A stretch of DNA of 64,000 bases from Rachycentron canadum (Eukaryota > Chordata > Actinopteri > Carangiformes > Rachycentridae): contig CM076651.1 in assembly GCA_038496675.1 (NCBI GenBank), forward strand, positions 20,001,133-20,065,132, written 5' to 3'. Made by a program: the position numbers and the translations under genes. Below, one piece after another: positions 24,318 through 36,951 of this stretch. A model generated the notes under the pieces. The model had not been told where the DNA came from and did no database searches. It saw only the letters and a list, made by a program, of their open reading frames with translations. Positions within the stretch are counted from its first letter, which is position 1. Each line of letters starts with the position of its first letter.

Positions 24318-27300
24318 CATAGATATCAGATATGCCATTCATTACTGCTGCAATAAAGTGAAACACTGATTGACACAGTAAATATTTATTTAAATAAAAA
24401 TCTGAGTCTGAAAACTAATATCTTCCATACACAAATCCCTTTGCCTGTTGTACAAGCAACACAAACCTTTTCTGCTACAGGGCTGGATCTGATGTTGTCT
24501 GCTTACAAGTGGGTGAGGCAGCTTCTTCTGGCATGTAACCAGGCCTATTTATCACTCTGACATCCTGGTGGCACATTCCTGATGAGACAGGTCGAGGAAG
24601 TGTTCCTCAGGAAGACGGAGCGAGTGGAGATGGATCCAAAACATGGGCGAGCACCATCACTGTCACCAGGCTGTGAACTGTTTGGCACTCTGTCTCACCA
24701 GTAACCCTGTCAGAGATCTGGACATTTGGCCTGTTTCGTCTACATTACAGATGTCTTTGTGCAGCCTGGTTCTTGCTGCTATCTCTTCCAAGTAAATTTA
24801 AAACTTTCGTTCAAGCTTGTAACACCAGCCAAGGCTTGTGGCTAGGGGAGTACAAATTGAGGGCTTATCTAGTGCTGCCATCCGGCTGGCCTTCCAGAAG
24901 GCTGGCCAGTGGTAACAGGCCAATAGAGGGTGCTGGGACCTTGCTGAAGCAAGACATGCATTTAAAAAAAGTTATAAGAACTTATCTTAAATGCTTTAAT
25001 TGTATTTATCCAGGATTACAGAGCTAAACAAAGCATAGTGTATTAACTCTATGAATGATGAATTGTTCAATTAAAAAGTTACTTAAAATTTTTTTTTTTT
25101 CCTCCTCTCCTAAACTGGCTCTGCGTCCCACTGTCCTCTCTCTTTACACAGTCATGCTACATGTACTCTGGCATATGCCCAGTAATAGTGAATCAAGAAA
25201 AGATTTTGGTTGGATGCCCCCCCCCCAAAAAAAATCCTCACTGAAGCCAGGCACTTCCAATTTTCAGAGACTTAAGATAAGGAAACTTTTGACACTGAAA
25301 AAAAAAATAACAAGGAGACTTTTTGTTTGCTTGCTGTGAAGATAAAATGGTCAACCTGTTCATCAGCAATCCCATTATAGATTATATCCTGCTACCACCT
25401 GTGTTGCTTTACAATAACTGTGTATCACATGGAGAGTTGTCTCTGATAACAGAGATGCTGCAACCAGCAAAACCTCTGTGATTAAATTGGTGGATACTGA
25501 GAGGATCCACAGGAACAGTTAGCCATGAATACCTACATTTATATTTCTACCAACAACATTTTCAACTATTGTTCGGTCATTGAACTGGACAGTTTTTGCT
25601 ACTGTATTAGCGAAGGCACTGGCGTGGCAGGTGTTGCCTTCAGACTGATCAGTGAATGCTATAGTCCTGCCATGAATCTTAAGCACTTGCATGAGAAAAA
25701 CAAAATAAAACAAAAAGAAAAATCTTTTTTTTTTTTCTGCAAAGGAAGGGGTGCAGGCTCTGTGTTAGCTTATCAGCGGAAACTGCAGTTCAATATATGA
25801 ATAATACACTACGGCTAGTGTGCGAAAATTCCTTATTTTTGAGCACATATACTTCCAGTGTCACAAACAAGTCGACTTATAGGTACATATTTTCAAGCTC
25901 TGTGCTGATACAACTGAGAAATCCAATTTCACAGAGAGCACTGGCCATTTCAGGTAAGTCAAAATGCTAAATTATAACCGAGGACCAAGGCCACATAAGT
26001 CAAACCTACCCAACCACCCAATTTGAAGTACTGCCACCCCACATGTTCCTTTGTTTTTGTGATAGTTTCCACCCGTTCCTCTTTCCCACCTGACTTTCTT
26101 CCCTTCTTATTCTCCCCTTTCATCTTGTAAATATGCAGCAGAAACCAACAGCAAGGCAGCTCTCTTAACATACAATCATACTTTCAACAAAACACAATAA
26201 AACCACGCTGTTATATTTTGCAACCCCTCAATTGGTAGGGTCTTACCTTGAAAAAGAATATGTTTCTGTGCTTTAGAATTCATTCAGCTACAGCAAATTG
26301 ATATTAGAGCACATGAATTATATAGTTGAAAGTCAGGTTCAGGATAATGCATATGATTGTGGAGGTAAACAAAAGTGAAAGGGTTAGAGATTAAGAATAA
26401 CTACAGGATGAGCTGCATACACTTACCATGGTTATGTAATGTCAGACAGGGCTTTTAGAAAGTAACTTTGTTGGATGATTGCATTGTATAATGTCATATG
26501 AGAAAACTACAACAGACCTGACTCCAAAAACTAAAAGGTGAGAAAGACATAAGATCTGATCAGTGGAAAAACAGCACGTGATGGCTTGACTGATATCATG
26601 ATGTTCTTTAAAGTGATTATCAATCAGATTCTCATGAAAATAGCCATTCAATGTATTTACATTTGTCAACTATCTTTCCATTTATGATAGTGGTTGTGTG
26701 GCTAAGCACAGGGCTTCACATGGGATAATTTGGTGTTATTTCATGTCAATGAAATCAGCTTCATTGTATAATGTCCAACTCCGTTTTTACTGCTTATAAT
26801 CAATGGTGCTATTTTATGTTATGTTTTTAAACATGCTTTCACACCATACTTTTCCAGAAGCTGTGCACCTGACTTGCTGCTGTGTAAAACCAGTCCATTA
26901 TCATTGTCTCTTTTCTTTTGTTTTTTGTATTTTATGTCCTGTCAGACCTTGTCAGAATTTCTGTATATTGTCTTTCCTATATTATAAATATAGAAATATA
27001 TTTTTAAAATGCTATTACAAAATAAAAAAATAAAAAATTTTGTCAGCATATTATGTTAGGATTTTGTAAGGTTTCATAAAATCAACCGAAATCCCAAGGA
27101 TTACCATTTCAAATAGTAATTTCCAAGATGACAATGTTTTGATTTGCTTATTCTCTAAACATTCACACAATAGTCTGATCTTTGATTGATTAATGTATTG
27201 ATGATTACATTGTATCGATGATTTCCAACAACATCTGATATACATATAAAATAAAATAAAAAACCTGCAGTAGTTAGATTAGTTCGATTTGAAATACCTC

Positions 27301-29194
27301 TAATAAATAATGTATTTATGCTTCGTCAGGATAAATATGTTAAACTGATAAAATACCAAGAGAGTGTTTTTCATGTTGCCCCTGTTGTTCCTCCAGGTGT
27401 CTCTAGGGGGTCTCCCTGGAACCCACTTTGTAAACCATTGCTTTAAGTCACTTGTAAAGCTTGTAAAGGCCAAAGAAAATCCCCACACTGACTGACCTGA
27501 ACCCAACCTGCCCCACTGCTGAATGATTCCTCTGTTAATGTTTAATGTAGGGAGGCTAGTTCATTATTTACTCTGTATAAATTAAGGTCAGATAAAATTG
27601 ATTAACCCCCCGCCCCCACCCACCACCACTGCCACCTGGCTCACAGTGTTGCCCTTTTGATGTGTATCTGCTTGGGACTAAGAGATATTGACATGGCAAG
27701 TCTCTGCCCGCTGACAAGCATGTGGCAGAAGGCAAAGTAGCTGCCACTCGGCCCAGGCAGAAAATAAACAGTTGACAGCAAAACAGAGGAGACAAAGTCA
27801 AATACCCGGCCAGCAGCCGGTCAATCTCGATGATTAAATCAGCAAAGCGCTCCAATCAGGGCAGCAGGGATAAAGGGGGTTGGAAAGATGTTAAGAAAAC
27901 ATTTTTTTAAAGCCAATAACTAAGTGTTTTCAGTTTAGTTTAAATCGGAGTGTATGACTAAAATGAAGCTTGAGACCCTGGCAGATCTGATTGTGCATGT
28001 CTGGTAAATGTTCAGTTAATATTGATACAACAGAAACAGGGATTTTGTGAAGGATTCTCAAATAGTTCCTCTCCTTTGCTTGACAAAGGACTCTTCACAT
28101 TTGAAGCTGAAGGACACTCAGATGGTAACTGAGCTGAAACATCGTAGGAGCACGATCTAGACTTGGCTGCTATGCTGTACATACTTGGGGAATAATTTAT
28201 ATATCTACTTTAGAGAGACTTTAAAGTCCTTCTCCCCCCCAAAAAGACGTAAGCTTGAAACTATGATCAATTGTCACATTGATGGAATTTCCATCTGGAA
28301 ATCTGTAAAAAATGATCACTTTTGAAGAATCTTTGACCAATGAGTTGAGGAGAAATCACATGTGATGCAGTAAACTGTACACAGAGCCAGAGAGAGTCTG
28401 GGCTCTGTCATTTTCCAAATCCTGAGTTAATTTAATCATTGCTGGCCTCCACAGCTGGTAGTTCACCTCCAAAAATGCACAGTGTCTGTTGCAAGTAAGA
28501 CAGTTATTAGAAATGCTGTAACATGCATTGACAGAACTGTGAAATCAGAGGCCTCTGCCCTGGTCACAGTTGAAAATCCCCATTAAGGCACAGTCAGAGC
28601 CCGAGACCAGAGATTAACGGGATGCCTCACCACAATTACCAGAGGGGTTGAGGGCAGAAACAAGAAATAATGTTTTGACTATTGTAACACCTTAAATAAT
28701 GGGACCTAAGCATAAAATGGAACTAAATTAAGTTGGAATTTACATGTTGCGAAGTTGACTTATACCATAGAAGATTTCTTTCGCGTAAATGCATTTTTTT
28801 CCATGGAGAAACGGTGGCCAGGGATTTGCTAGCTGGAAATGTTATTTTCTTGTGCTCTCAAAATAATGTCAAACCTGCTCTTAATTTACCATAATCTATG
28901 GGCCTCCATTTATTGCTATGAACACACTTAAACTTATTTGGTGAGGGAGGAAGTGGCCATAATACAAATATATATACAATTTTAACTATAACTATAACTG
29001 TGCCCCATGAGGTTATAGGATTAATAAATTGATTTCTCCTTAAGATACAATGAAAATGTTCTAATCAATACTTTTACATTATCAAGCGGCGAAATGTTAT
29101 GTTTAATGCAATGTGGTTGACTGTACTAACGAACAAACAGAGAAACAAGACTGGACACAGCAGTTTGCCTCAGCTCACACTTTTGGTTATGCAG
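24318..29194. other. Unannotated sequence
   Basis: No gene is supported. A 12-base T run lies at 25089-25100, and a C-run/A-run junction at about 25219-25234. The GC-containing block 27640-27880 is non-repetitive and dense in intact transcription-factor-like words; it is a candidate conserved element, untested. Frames of 60-95 codons here show no recognisable domain. Confidence 0.5.
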
Positions 29195-29360
29195 CCTCCA
29201 ACTTTACTGTTTTGGTCTCACTATTTAGCTCTGCCCGCTAAAGGAAACTGACTGTAGTTGGAAAAAACACCCAATTCCAGCAAAATATAATCACAGTACA
29301 TGACAAAATTAGAAACTGCTGGGGAACATAGCGGAGCCATTAGCAGCTTTAAAGAAGAAA
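29195..29360 (+). repeat. Possible family B-like repeat debris
   Basis: TTACTGTTTTGGTCTCACTA at the left resembles the family B phrase at 17028-17040. On the opposite strand, AGCGGAGCCATTAGCAGCTT near 29330 resembles the GGAGCATCTTGCAGCTAAGG phrase at 57579-57598. The two ends are therefore in inverted relation, so this may be a rearranged or longer family member. Confidence 0.4.
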
Positions 29361-29488
29361 GAGAACAACAATGAGAGTAACTATTAGATTTTCATTTTTC
29401 ATGTGACAAAAAATACAAAAATGTGTCTGCTGGATGTGTAAATAAGCAAACATTTGCGTGGAATGGGGGCTCTTTTGAATATACTTTA

Positions 29489-29566
29489 TGTATAGAATTT
29501 AAAATCCTCCCCATCATCTACAAAGCCCTCAGTGGTCAGCCACCATTATATCTTGGTGGTATGATC
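29489..29566 (+). pseudogene. Possible LINE reverse-transcriptase scrap
   Basis: One frame reads EFKILPIIYKALSGQPPLYL. This resembles the 'FKILLLTYKALHGLAPSYL' type motif found near the end of the reverse-transcriptase region of several vertebrate non-LTR retrotransposons; the family knowledge is from recall. Only about 26 residues match and no catalytic YADD region is present. At best this is a tiny, dead 3' fragment. The frame continues into unrelated-looking repeat debris, so the 106-codon open frame around it is not a gene. Confidence 0.45.
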
Positions 29567-29594
29567 ATAAGCTGTGTCTCAGTTCAGGGTTTGA

Positions 29595-29975
29595 TTCATT
29601 CAAAGGACGTGGTCTATGAAGCCATGGCTTTCAAAGCCATCGTAGACTGCAAAGGCCAAACCAAACTGAGATCTGGCCTGATCTGCTCTATGAAGGATCA
29701 TCCTCAGGCACTGTTTCATTTGTCCACCATGTTCTGTTCTTGAAAAGTGATTCATCAATGTGCAATAATAGATTGGGCCATGGAAAAGCCACCTGTTAGA
29801 TCTTTTGTTTCCTGGAAAATGAAGGACTCATTTGTTGGCTGTATTTGAAGGAGCCTTTGAAATGGGACCGCCTTGTTTTACCACTGTGACACAGTCAATC
29901 TGTAAATTAAGTCTTCAAGGGATGCAGTCCCTGAATTAAGACACAACTATCGTAGAATGCAACAAAACCTTCATC
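29595..29975 (+). repeat. Possible nonautonomous transposon remnant
   Basis: The segment has recurring near-palindromic words such as GAAGCCATGGCTTTCAAAGC, TCTATGAAGGATCATCC and CTTCAAGGGATGCAGTCC, and the phrase CTATCGTAGAATGC. Short teleost DNA-transposon derivatives often show 'TATGAAGGA...CGTAGA' phrases of this kind. No terminal inverted repeats or target duplication could be fixed, so class and ends are uncertain. Confidence 0.35.
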
Positions 29976-32900
29976 TGTATATGATGTGGCATATGACATT
30001 TGATTAGAAATTTGAAAAACACAAGCACTACTAAAAACACAGTTGTGTGAAATGCTATGTTATGTCTTCTTTATAGTAATTATACAAATGTATTGCCATT
30101 AATTAAATTGTGATATAGTGACACATAGTACCTTTAAATTTAAAGGATGTATGGTGTTGGCAGTATTTTCTTCCTATTCACTTTTTTACTGTCTATGTGG
30201 TTCATATTATGTCTACCTTGTGCTTTAAAGTCACATTCATTGCTCTTCATTTCTCTTATTTCTACAGTATGTTATCCCTGTGTTCCCAACAAGCTTGAGG
30301 GCACAAGCTCGACATTATACCCCAGGGTGACAGCTGTTTGCGATCTCTGTTAATGTTATCAGCAATACATGACAAGAGATATGAGATGTGGATATGATGA
30401 TTAAAATGTCTCTGGTGTTAGGGTATTCACTCTGACCGCTTGTGGAATTGTATTTCAAAGGCAAGACATGTTGTTTTTCCCCTTTTCCTTTGAAGCCACT
30501 CATAATGATGTCCCCTACCTGTCAGGCTGATGATGGCTGAATAGCAATGCACTGTCAAATTTATAATAAATAACAGAGACAACTTAATGCCTGCGAGAAA
30601 CACAGACATTTTGATGCACTTTGATAGAATGTAGGTATGTGACATGCACACATGACTCATCCAAGTTCATTGAGGCTTCCTGTCCAAAGCCTGTAAATAC
30701 ACCAATAAGTCAAAAATGAACCATCGCATGTAGGCACAAATTAAACTTTTTATTCGCCATGCCCATGATAACCTGTTCTCATCACCACATATCTGTCCCC
30801 CCAGACTTTAGACATGTCTATGAAAAGACCAGAGGTGCTTATTATAAACTCTCGTATTGTAAACACAATGGCTGAAGATCTCTGAAGGACAGGTAAGTAA
30901 GTAAATTAACAGCCGTTAATGCTAACATTGGCTATGTAACAGTACTTAAACCTATAGCTCTTGTAGCTCCTTTAGAAACATTAAAAAGGAGAAACTCAAA
31001 CTGTTACATCACTATTTCCCCATTCACAATATCTCTTAAAAGACAGGGGAAGGGTATTTAATATAGGCTCTATATACCTACACAAATAAAGTATGAACTG
31101 TGCTTATCTATGTATAAAAGAGTCTTTCACAGTAAAGGATACAATAAAAGGATTGGAAACAAAGTGAAATAGAATGATGCCTTTAGGGAAAAGAAAAAGA
31201 ATGAAAGCATCAGTCACCCAAAAGTAATGAATGCACCTTTAATTGGGCTCATACAGAAGACTATAGACAGTGAAACTGACAAAGTAATCCAAACAAACAA
31301 ACATCATTTTATTTCTCCACATTTATCTTATCACATTGCCCCCTGATCAATCTAGATACCTTCTGTTTTTAGAAATAACAGCTTATGTGTGGGAATATGC
31401 ATTTGCATGTTCATTCATTTGGCCTCTGGACTTGAATGACAGTGTGAGGAACACTGGAGGTGAAGGAGTAGATGGGAGGTGTGGAAAGGAAACTTTGAAA
31501 TGACAAATGAAAACAGCCAGAAAGCAAAAGTTTATAAGTTTGACAGAGGTAGGATATTAGTTTACAGAACAGGTAAATGAGATTGGTTGATGTGAATAGT
31601 ATATTATATTAGTATAGTATAGTGTATAATATGCTACCTGAAGTGGTGGCAGAAGAAATAGCTGCCATTCACAAATACACAGTAAGTAAGAGATAGACTT
31701 TTGGATGGAACTGTAAGTAGAGTTTTGGTTCATTTAAGGAAATACTGTGATGAATTTTTTTTTTCATTTACTTACAGGTTACAAATATAAAACAGACAGA
31801 GACTAATGACCATTGGGGCAACTTTTACCTGGTTGTTAAAAAAAGCTAGATATATATGTATGTATAAAAGTATATTGGAAAATGGCCCTACTTCTCACTT
31901 ATTACCTCAGTAAACGGTTTCCACAAAAGTTTATAGTCTCAAACGCTAGCTTCAATTCCTCTTTAACACAAGATGATGTTGACTTTTTTTAATGGTCCCA
32001 TTTAGAGGAAAATATATGATAAAGCAGGGTATGCATTAGGGCGCGACTACTGTGTGACTGACAGACTGCATCTCACATGGCGACCTGCTTGACAATCAGC
32101 ATAGAGCAGGTCAAATCCACCCCTCACTCCTCCTCAGCGCCACCTTATCCCTCAAATATAGTTTCTTCTAGTTTCCAAAACACAAAATGGCGATGGTCAA
32201 ATTACAAACTCGAGGCTTCAACATGGCAGTTCACAAATTAATTATTGACATTTACGTTGAGTTGCCACTTGATTATAGAACTTGGCAACATTTACAATGT
32301 AGCCATTGGCTGCCCAAAAGTTGTTTTAAGTCAGCTGTTCCAACTGTTGGCTCTCACTGGCAGAAGTACAAAATTACGTGACCTTTATTAGCAAGTAGTG
32401 TTAAGTGTATATACACTGGCATTTGTCAGTAGCTGCAGTCAGGGAGGTTTAAATATAGTCTGAAAGTGTGCAGTTTTTATGCTGCCAAGTTGTACTTTAC
32501 TGGAAAGCTGAGGACACAACAAAATTGTTTTCACTGCCGGATGCAACAGGACTTTGAAATGTGGCGTTAATTTTGAGAAACATAATGCTATGCCTAACAC
32601 TTTTTAATCCCTGCGTGGGCAGACTAGATGGGTGCTGTGGTGAGGCATTTCTCATGAGCATGATTCCTTTGTTAAAGCAGAAGCCACCAAACTGGAACAG
32701 AGCTCTGGAAACTTTCTGTACCTGCGCCATCAATTTGACTACAAGAGACATTACTTAGTGAATACGGTTTAGTGTCTTTCAGGTAAACTCTGAAGCGCTG
32801 TAAGATTGAAGATGGATTATGACACAGGCTTAAATATGATCTGATTGCTTTGTTTGTGTTTTTTTTTTTTTTTTTTTTTTTTTTAAATACATGACTTTCA

Positions 32901-35376
32901 TGTTAAAGTTAGGATCAAATATTTCCTTGGCTCAACACGGTAGACACCTCTTATCCTCTCACTGTACGGAGGGCACTGGTCTTGTCAGTGCTTTGTGCAT
33001 GTTGACTGATCAGAACAGCTAATGTCCCTCTCATTGTAATAGAGACATTAAGCTGTCACTTCACATGAGCTGCAGTCCACAGTTCACGGCAAACGACTTC
33101 ATTATGACTGTGGGACACGCTCGATGGCAGACGTTATGACATTTAGCCTTTGATTCTCACGTCATATTACTGTCCCACTGTGTGTAATGTTTGTCAGAAA
33201 TGGTTCTTTATCTCAGAGTGGAGGAAGACCTGAAGGCCTTTCTTGAATTAAGCACATTTTTAAGTGCAATTTTCTTAATTAGTTAATCATGTGTAACTTG
33301 TAAAAAAAATATTGATTGAAAATGTGCTCTAACTGCAAAATGGCTGCAAAAATAAAGCAAGGGACATTTGCTTTTGTAACTGAATAACCCTCTTGCAGTC
33401 CTATGCTTACATCTGACATATTAATGTATTTTCTCAAGGCTGGATCAATATCATGTGCTGATGTCCTGCTTTCTGAAAGAATATCAGTACAGGGGGTGTT
33501 ATTTTCTCTAGTCTTTTCATGTTGTTCATGTTGTCCATTAAGCAGAATGCTGGGGGATACTGTCCAAGGACTCCTCATTCTCTTATTAAAAAAGAAAAAC
33601 TAAACTCTCTGTGGGTACGGACAAATCAAGTGTTTGATGTTACCCACCAAACAACACAGCAAGCAGCTTTCCTATGCATTTCCCCCATCAATACTGGGAG
33701 AAAGTCCCCATTAAACATGACATAGTGTATGGCAATGGTCATGGAAAATGTGCCGTGTCTCACCCAGCAGGGTGCTTGGATGGGGAAGATAGATGAGATG
33801 GGTTAACAACACAATATACAGTAAGAGGACTTAAGGACCTAGTGATAGACGAAGTATTACTGCAATCCATCATCAGAGCCATTAGTTACACTGGTGAGAA
33901 ATCGAGATACACTGGAAATTCAATGATAAAAGACCTCCTATCTGCAGCATAAACATTCGTACATGCATAATGGTGGACTGGTATTCTGTGAATGCCTGTC
34001 AGTATGTGTAAAAGTAAATGACAATGGAAACCAGCTACAGTTCCTAATTAGGCATCCGATGGGGATCTAAATACCTTGTCAATGATGGGAAACACTCTCT
34101 GATGCAATTCATAGGCCCTGCAATTTTAGAACTACCACATCCTTTGCTGGCACACAGGAAATGTCTTTGTCTCTCTCTCTCCATCTCAGACACACACAGA
34201 CACGCCATCTTCTCATCCTGCTACAACAACAGAAATCTATCATCCCTCTAGGCTGCAAAGGACTAGAGCTGAACACGTCACAAAACTTACAAGCAGTCCT
34301 CTCCTTTGTGCGTGGATCCTCAAACACTGAGTTAGTTTGAAGCTTGGCTGACCCCAGTTACTGTACTTCGCAGGGGGAGAGCACAAAAAAGACGTACAGC
34401 TTTTTAAAGGCTCGCCCTGAGGGCCCAAGAGGCAGATGGGACTCAGAGGAGTGAAAATGAATGGAATCTGATAGAGTGGAAAAAGTCTAAAAAGACACTT
34501 AAAAGAGGCAGAGATGCAAAGGCGGCATCACAGGGGCGGGATGTGAGACGAAAATACCATGAAAACGCTACATTAGCTCCCTCTCTACTGCTGGTGGCGG
34601 CAGTAGCCATAATCATTTGCCAGTCTAATGGCAGTAAGGTGCTGATGAGAGCTAATGCATACTGTCACAGGAAATTAAAGGGAGGGAGGCCATTTTGGGG
34701 CATAATTCCTTCAGTCTCCACCCCCTTTTTTCATGGTTCCACTTGATTGATAGTCCTCTAAATGTTGCTCTACATTTAGATGTAATCAGAAAAGATGAAA
34801 GACCTCTCTATTCTGGGGTTCATTCCATTTATACTCTGCAAATGACACAGGCACTTAATTTATCAGTGGAATATCTCAGCCCCGCCACAGTGGGAAAGTG
34901 GCATAATCCACACTGCCAAAACTGGCAGTAAGAATGGCGTCCATATGGGTGAGAATTATAACATTTATGAATAATGCAGTGGAGAGGAGAGGGGTGGGGT
35001 AGTTGAATATGTCAGCAATCTGAACATAATGCTGCAGCTCTAATTATATTTCAGTTGATTTTGACACATGTTCCTCAGATGAACTGTGTTGCTTTCACAG
35101 CCTCACTTGATCAAATGTTTCATTTTGCAGGCATCGCATCAAATTCACTTTCAAGCCAAAGACTCAGTGGTGCGAAGAGTTTTAATTGTACAAACTTACA
35201 TAGAGAGAATGAAAGAAAAAGGTCCAGGTCCAGAAAAAAGAAACGAGTTTCCCAGGAGAGTGTTAACTAAAAATGAGCTAAAGACATGTAGGATGTCTGT
35301 TTAAAGCTGCAGTAACGTTTTGGTTTTTTTTTTTTTCTTTTGGGTCCCTTGAGACAGAGCTGTTTGTCTTTTGATT
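29976..35376. other. Unannotated sequence
   Basis: No gene is supported. A degenerate TATAG-type AT stretch lies at about 31594-31632. Non-repetitive candidate regulatory blocks lie at about 33010-33200 and 34540-34960. Frames at 33279-33578 (99 codons, -) and others have no domain. Confidence 0.5.
32859..32884. repeat. Poly(T) tract, 26 bases
   Basis: Uninterrupted T run after GTTTGTG and before AAATACATG. Confidence 0.95.
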
Positions 35377-35626
35377 CAAGTCCAAGTCAAATCTCAAATC
35401 TGTCAAAGTCAAAGTCAGGGCTTGGACTTTTAAAGGCCAAGTCTAAGGCAAATCAAGGCTTTCAAGGCAAATCCAAGTCTTCACAGAGCAAATTCAAGTC
35501 TTTAAAGGGAAAGTAAAATATTAGTCTTGAATCTTTGAGAGCAGGTAAATGTCCACAAGGGCAAATCTAAGTCAAAACTTAACTCTCTGGTGTCAAGTCC
35601 AAGTCAGGTCTCAGGTCTTAGTCAGG
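35377..35626 (+). repeat. Degenerate CAAGTC minisatellite
   Basis: About 250 bases are built from variants of CAAGTC, AAAGTC, CAAATC and TCAGGTC (for example CAAGTCCAAGTC, GTCAAAGTCAAAGTC, CAAATCCAAGTC, TCAAGTCCAAGTCAGGTC). Spacing between units is irregular, roughly 6-12 bases, with decay in the middle. Similar AAGTC-rich arrays are known to me from fish genomes. Frames through this stretch are not coding. Confidence 0.8.
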
Positions 35627-35759
35627 CTGCCACAGTCAATGTTTTGCATGGCAGGTGTAACCATCTCTACTGTAAGCCCACATTCTGCAACAGTGCTCCT
35701 TCAGGACTATGGTGATGTTTGTCTGGAGTATAATATTGTTCATCTTACAGCACTCATTT

Positions 35760-35778
35760 AAAAAAAAAAAAAAAAAAA
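35760..35778. repeat. Poly(A) tract, 19 bases
   Basis: Uninterrupted A run about 130 bases downstream of the CAAGTC minisatellite. Confidence 0.9.
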
Positions 35779-36930
35779 GGCAGAAAATGCACTATCCACA
35801 TTCCCCCACCCAACATCAAGTCATCAAGCAATTAGGGTAGACATAAAAACTCAGCAGGGGCAGCACAGTGTAACAACATAAAATTTGAATAGATGAACCA
35901 GCGTGGAGTCTGGGTGTGTTCAGATACCACAAGGTGAATTTTAGACGCAGTAGGAGTGCATACAAATTCAATAGAAAGACACACATTTTTACAAACTATC
36001 AAACATTTGTTCCCATCCAAAGGCTTCAACAGGAACAGGAGAACAGAAAGAATGCTTTTTGAAAGAAAAGCGGTAAAAAAAAAAAAAAAGGAACTGTCAC
36101 TTTAATTTGAAAGGCCCCATTTCTACTAATCTCATCATAAAATATCATTTTTCACCAAATGCCCCTGTATGCATTTCAAGACAGCAAAAAGACTAACACC
36201 ACTCTCAACAGTAATTAATCTTTGCCATCAAGAGGATTTACTTGGCAGTTTCTGTTCTGCCACAGAAAATAGTCTCATCAACCAAGATTTGGAAAACTTT
36301 TGCCTCAGCCAATGGAGCGGTTCAGACAGCTAAAACAGCAGCAAAGCTTCCCAAATTGAAATTCTGCTATCTGATGAAGAAAAATAGATCTTTCTTTTTC
36401 TACTATTCCCCTCACACTGTGCCCTGGAGGGTGGGAAAAGCTAAACAGGAGCTCAGAGACAAGTCATATCGAAGAGCAGGATCTGTAATCATCTAACTGA
36501 TAAATTACTTCAGAGGTCTCCGTAGGTAAATCATTCCTCGGGAAGATGTGTCCCCTAGCATGAAAAGAACATTGTGCCTCTTGGAGCTGTGATAACATAA
36601 AATGACCTCCACAGTGCTGAAAGAATAAATATATGCCCACAGTTGTGTTCTGAAATGTATTTGCAGAAGATGCTTACGTGGTACAAGAGGAGCTCAAAGT
36701 GACGAGGCAGACGATTCAGTCAACCAACTGTCATCAATCTCTAAGCCTGATAATCATCAGCAAAGACTTGTCTGGTTCACATGAGGATAAAGTCAACTGG
36801 GACAAAGCTCAGTCATATTCTGAGCTGTCGTCATGACTTCATATTAATCCTTGTGAAAAGATCCTACTTCAATGTGCCTGTGTCTGTACGATTTCTGTTT
36901 GCTCTGCTTAAGGTTAACAGGGGTCATACC

Positions 36931-36951
36931 TTTTTTTTTTTTTTTTTTTTT
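36931..36951. repeat. Poly(T) tract, 21 bases
   Basis: Uninterrupted T run between GGTCATACC and ACCCTCATTC. Confidence 0.95.

Noticed and set aside
27380..27470. Possible repeat tail (CTCTAGGGGGTCTCCCTGGA, then AAACCATTGCTTTAAG)
   Set aside because: Suggestive of a dispersed repeat end, but no second copy and no family identified, so it was not listed as a feature.
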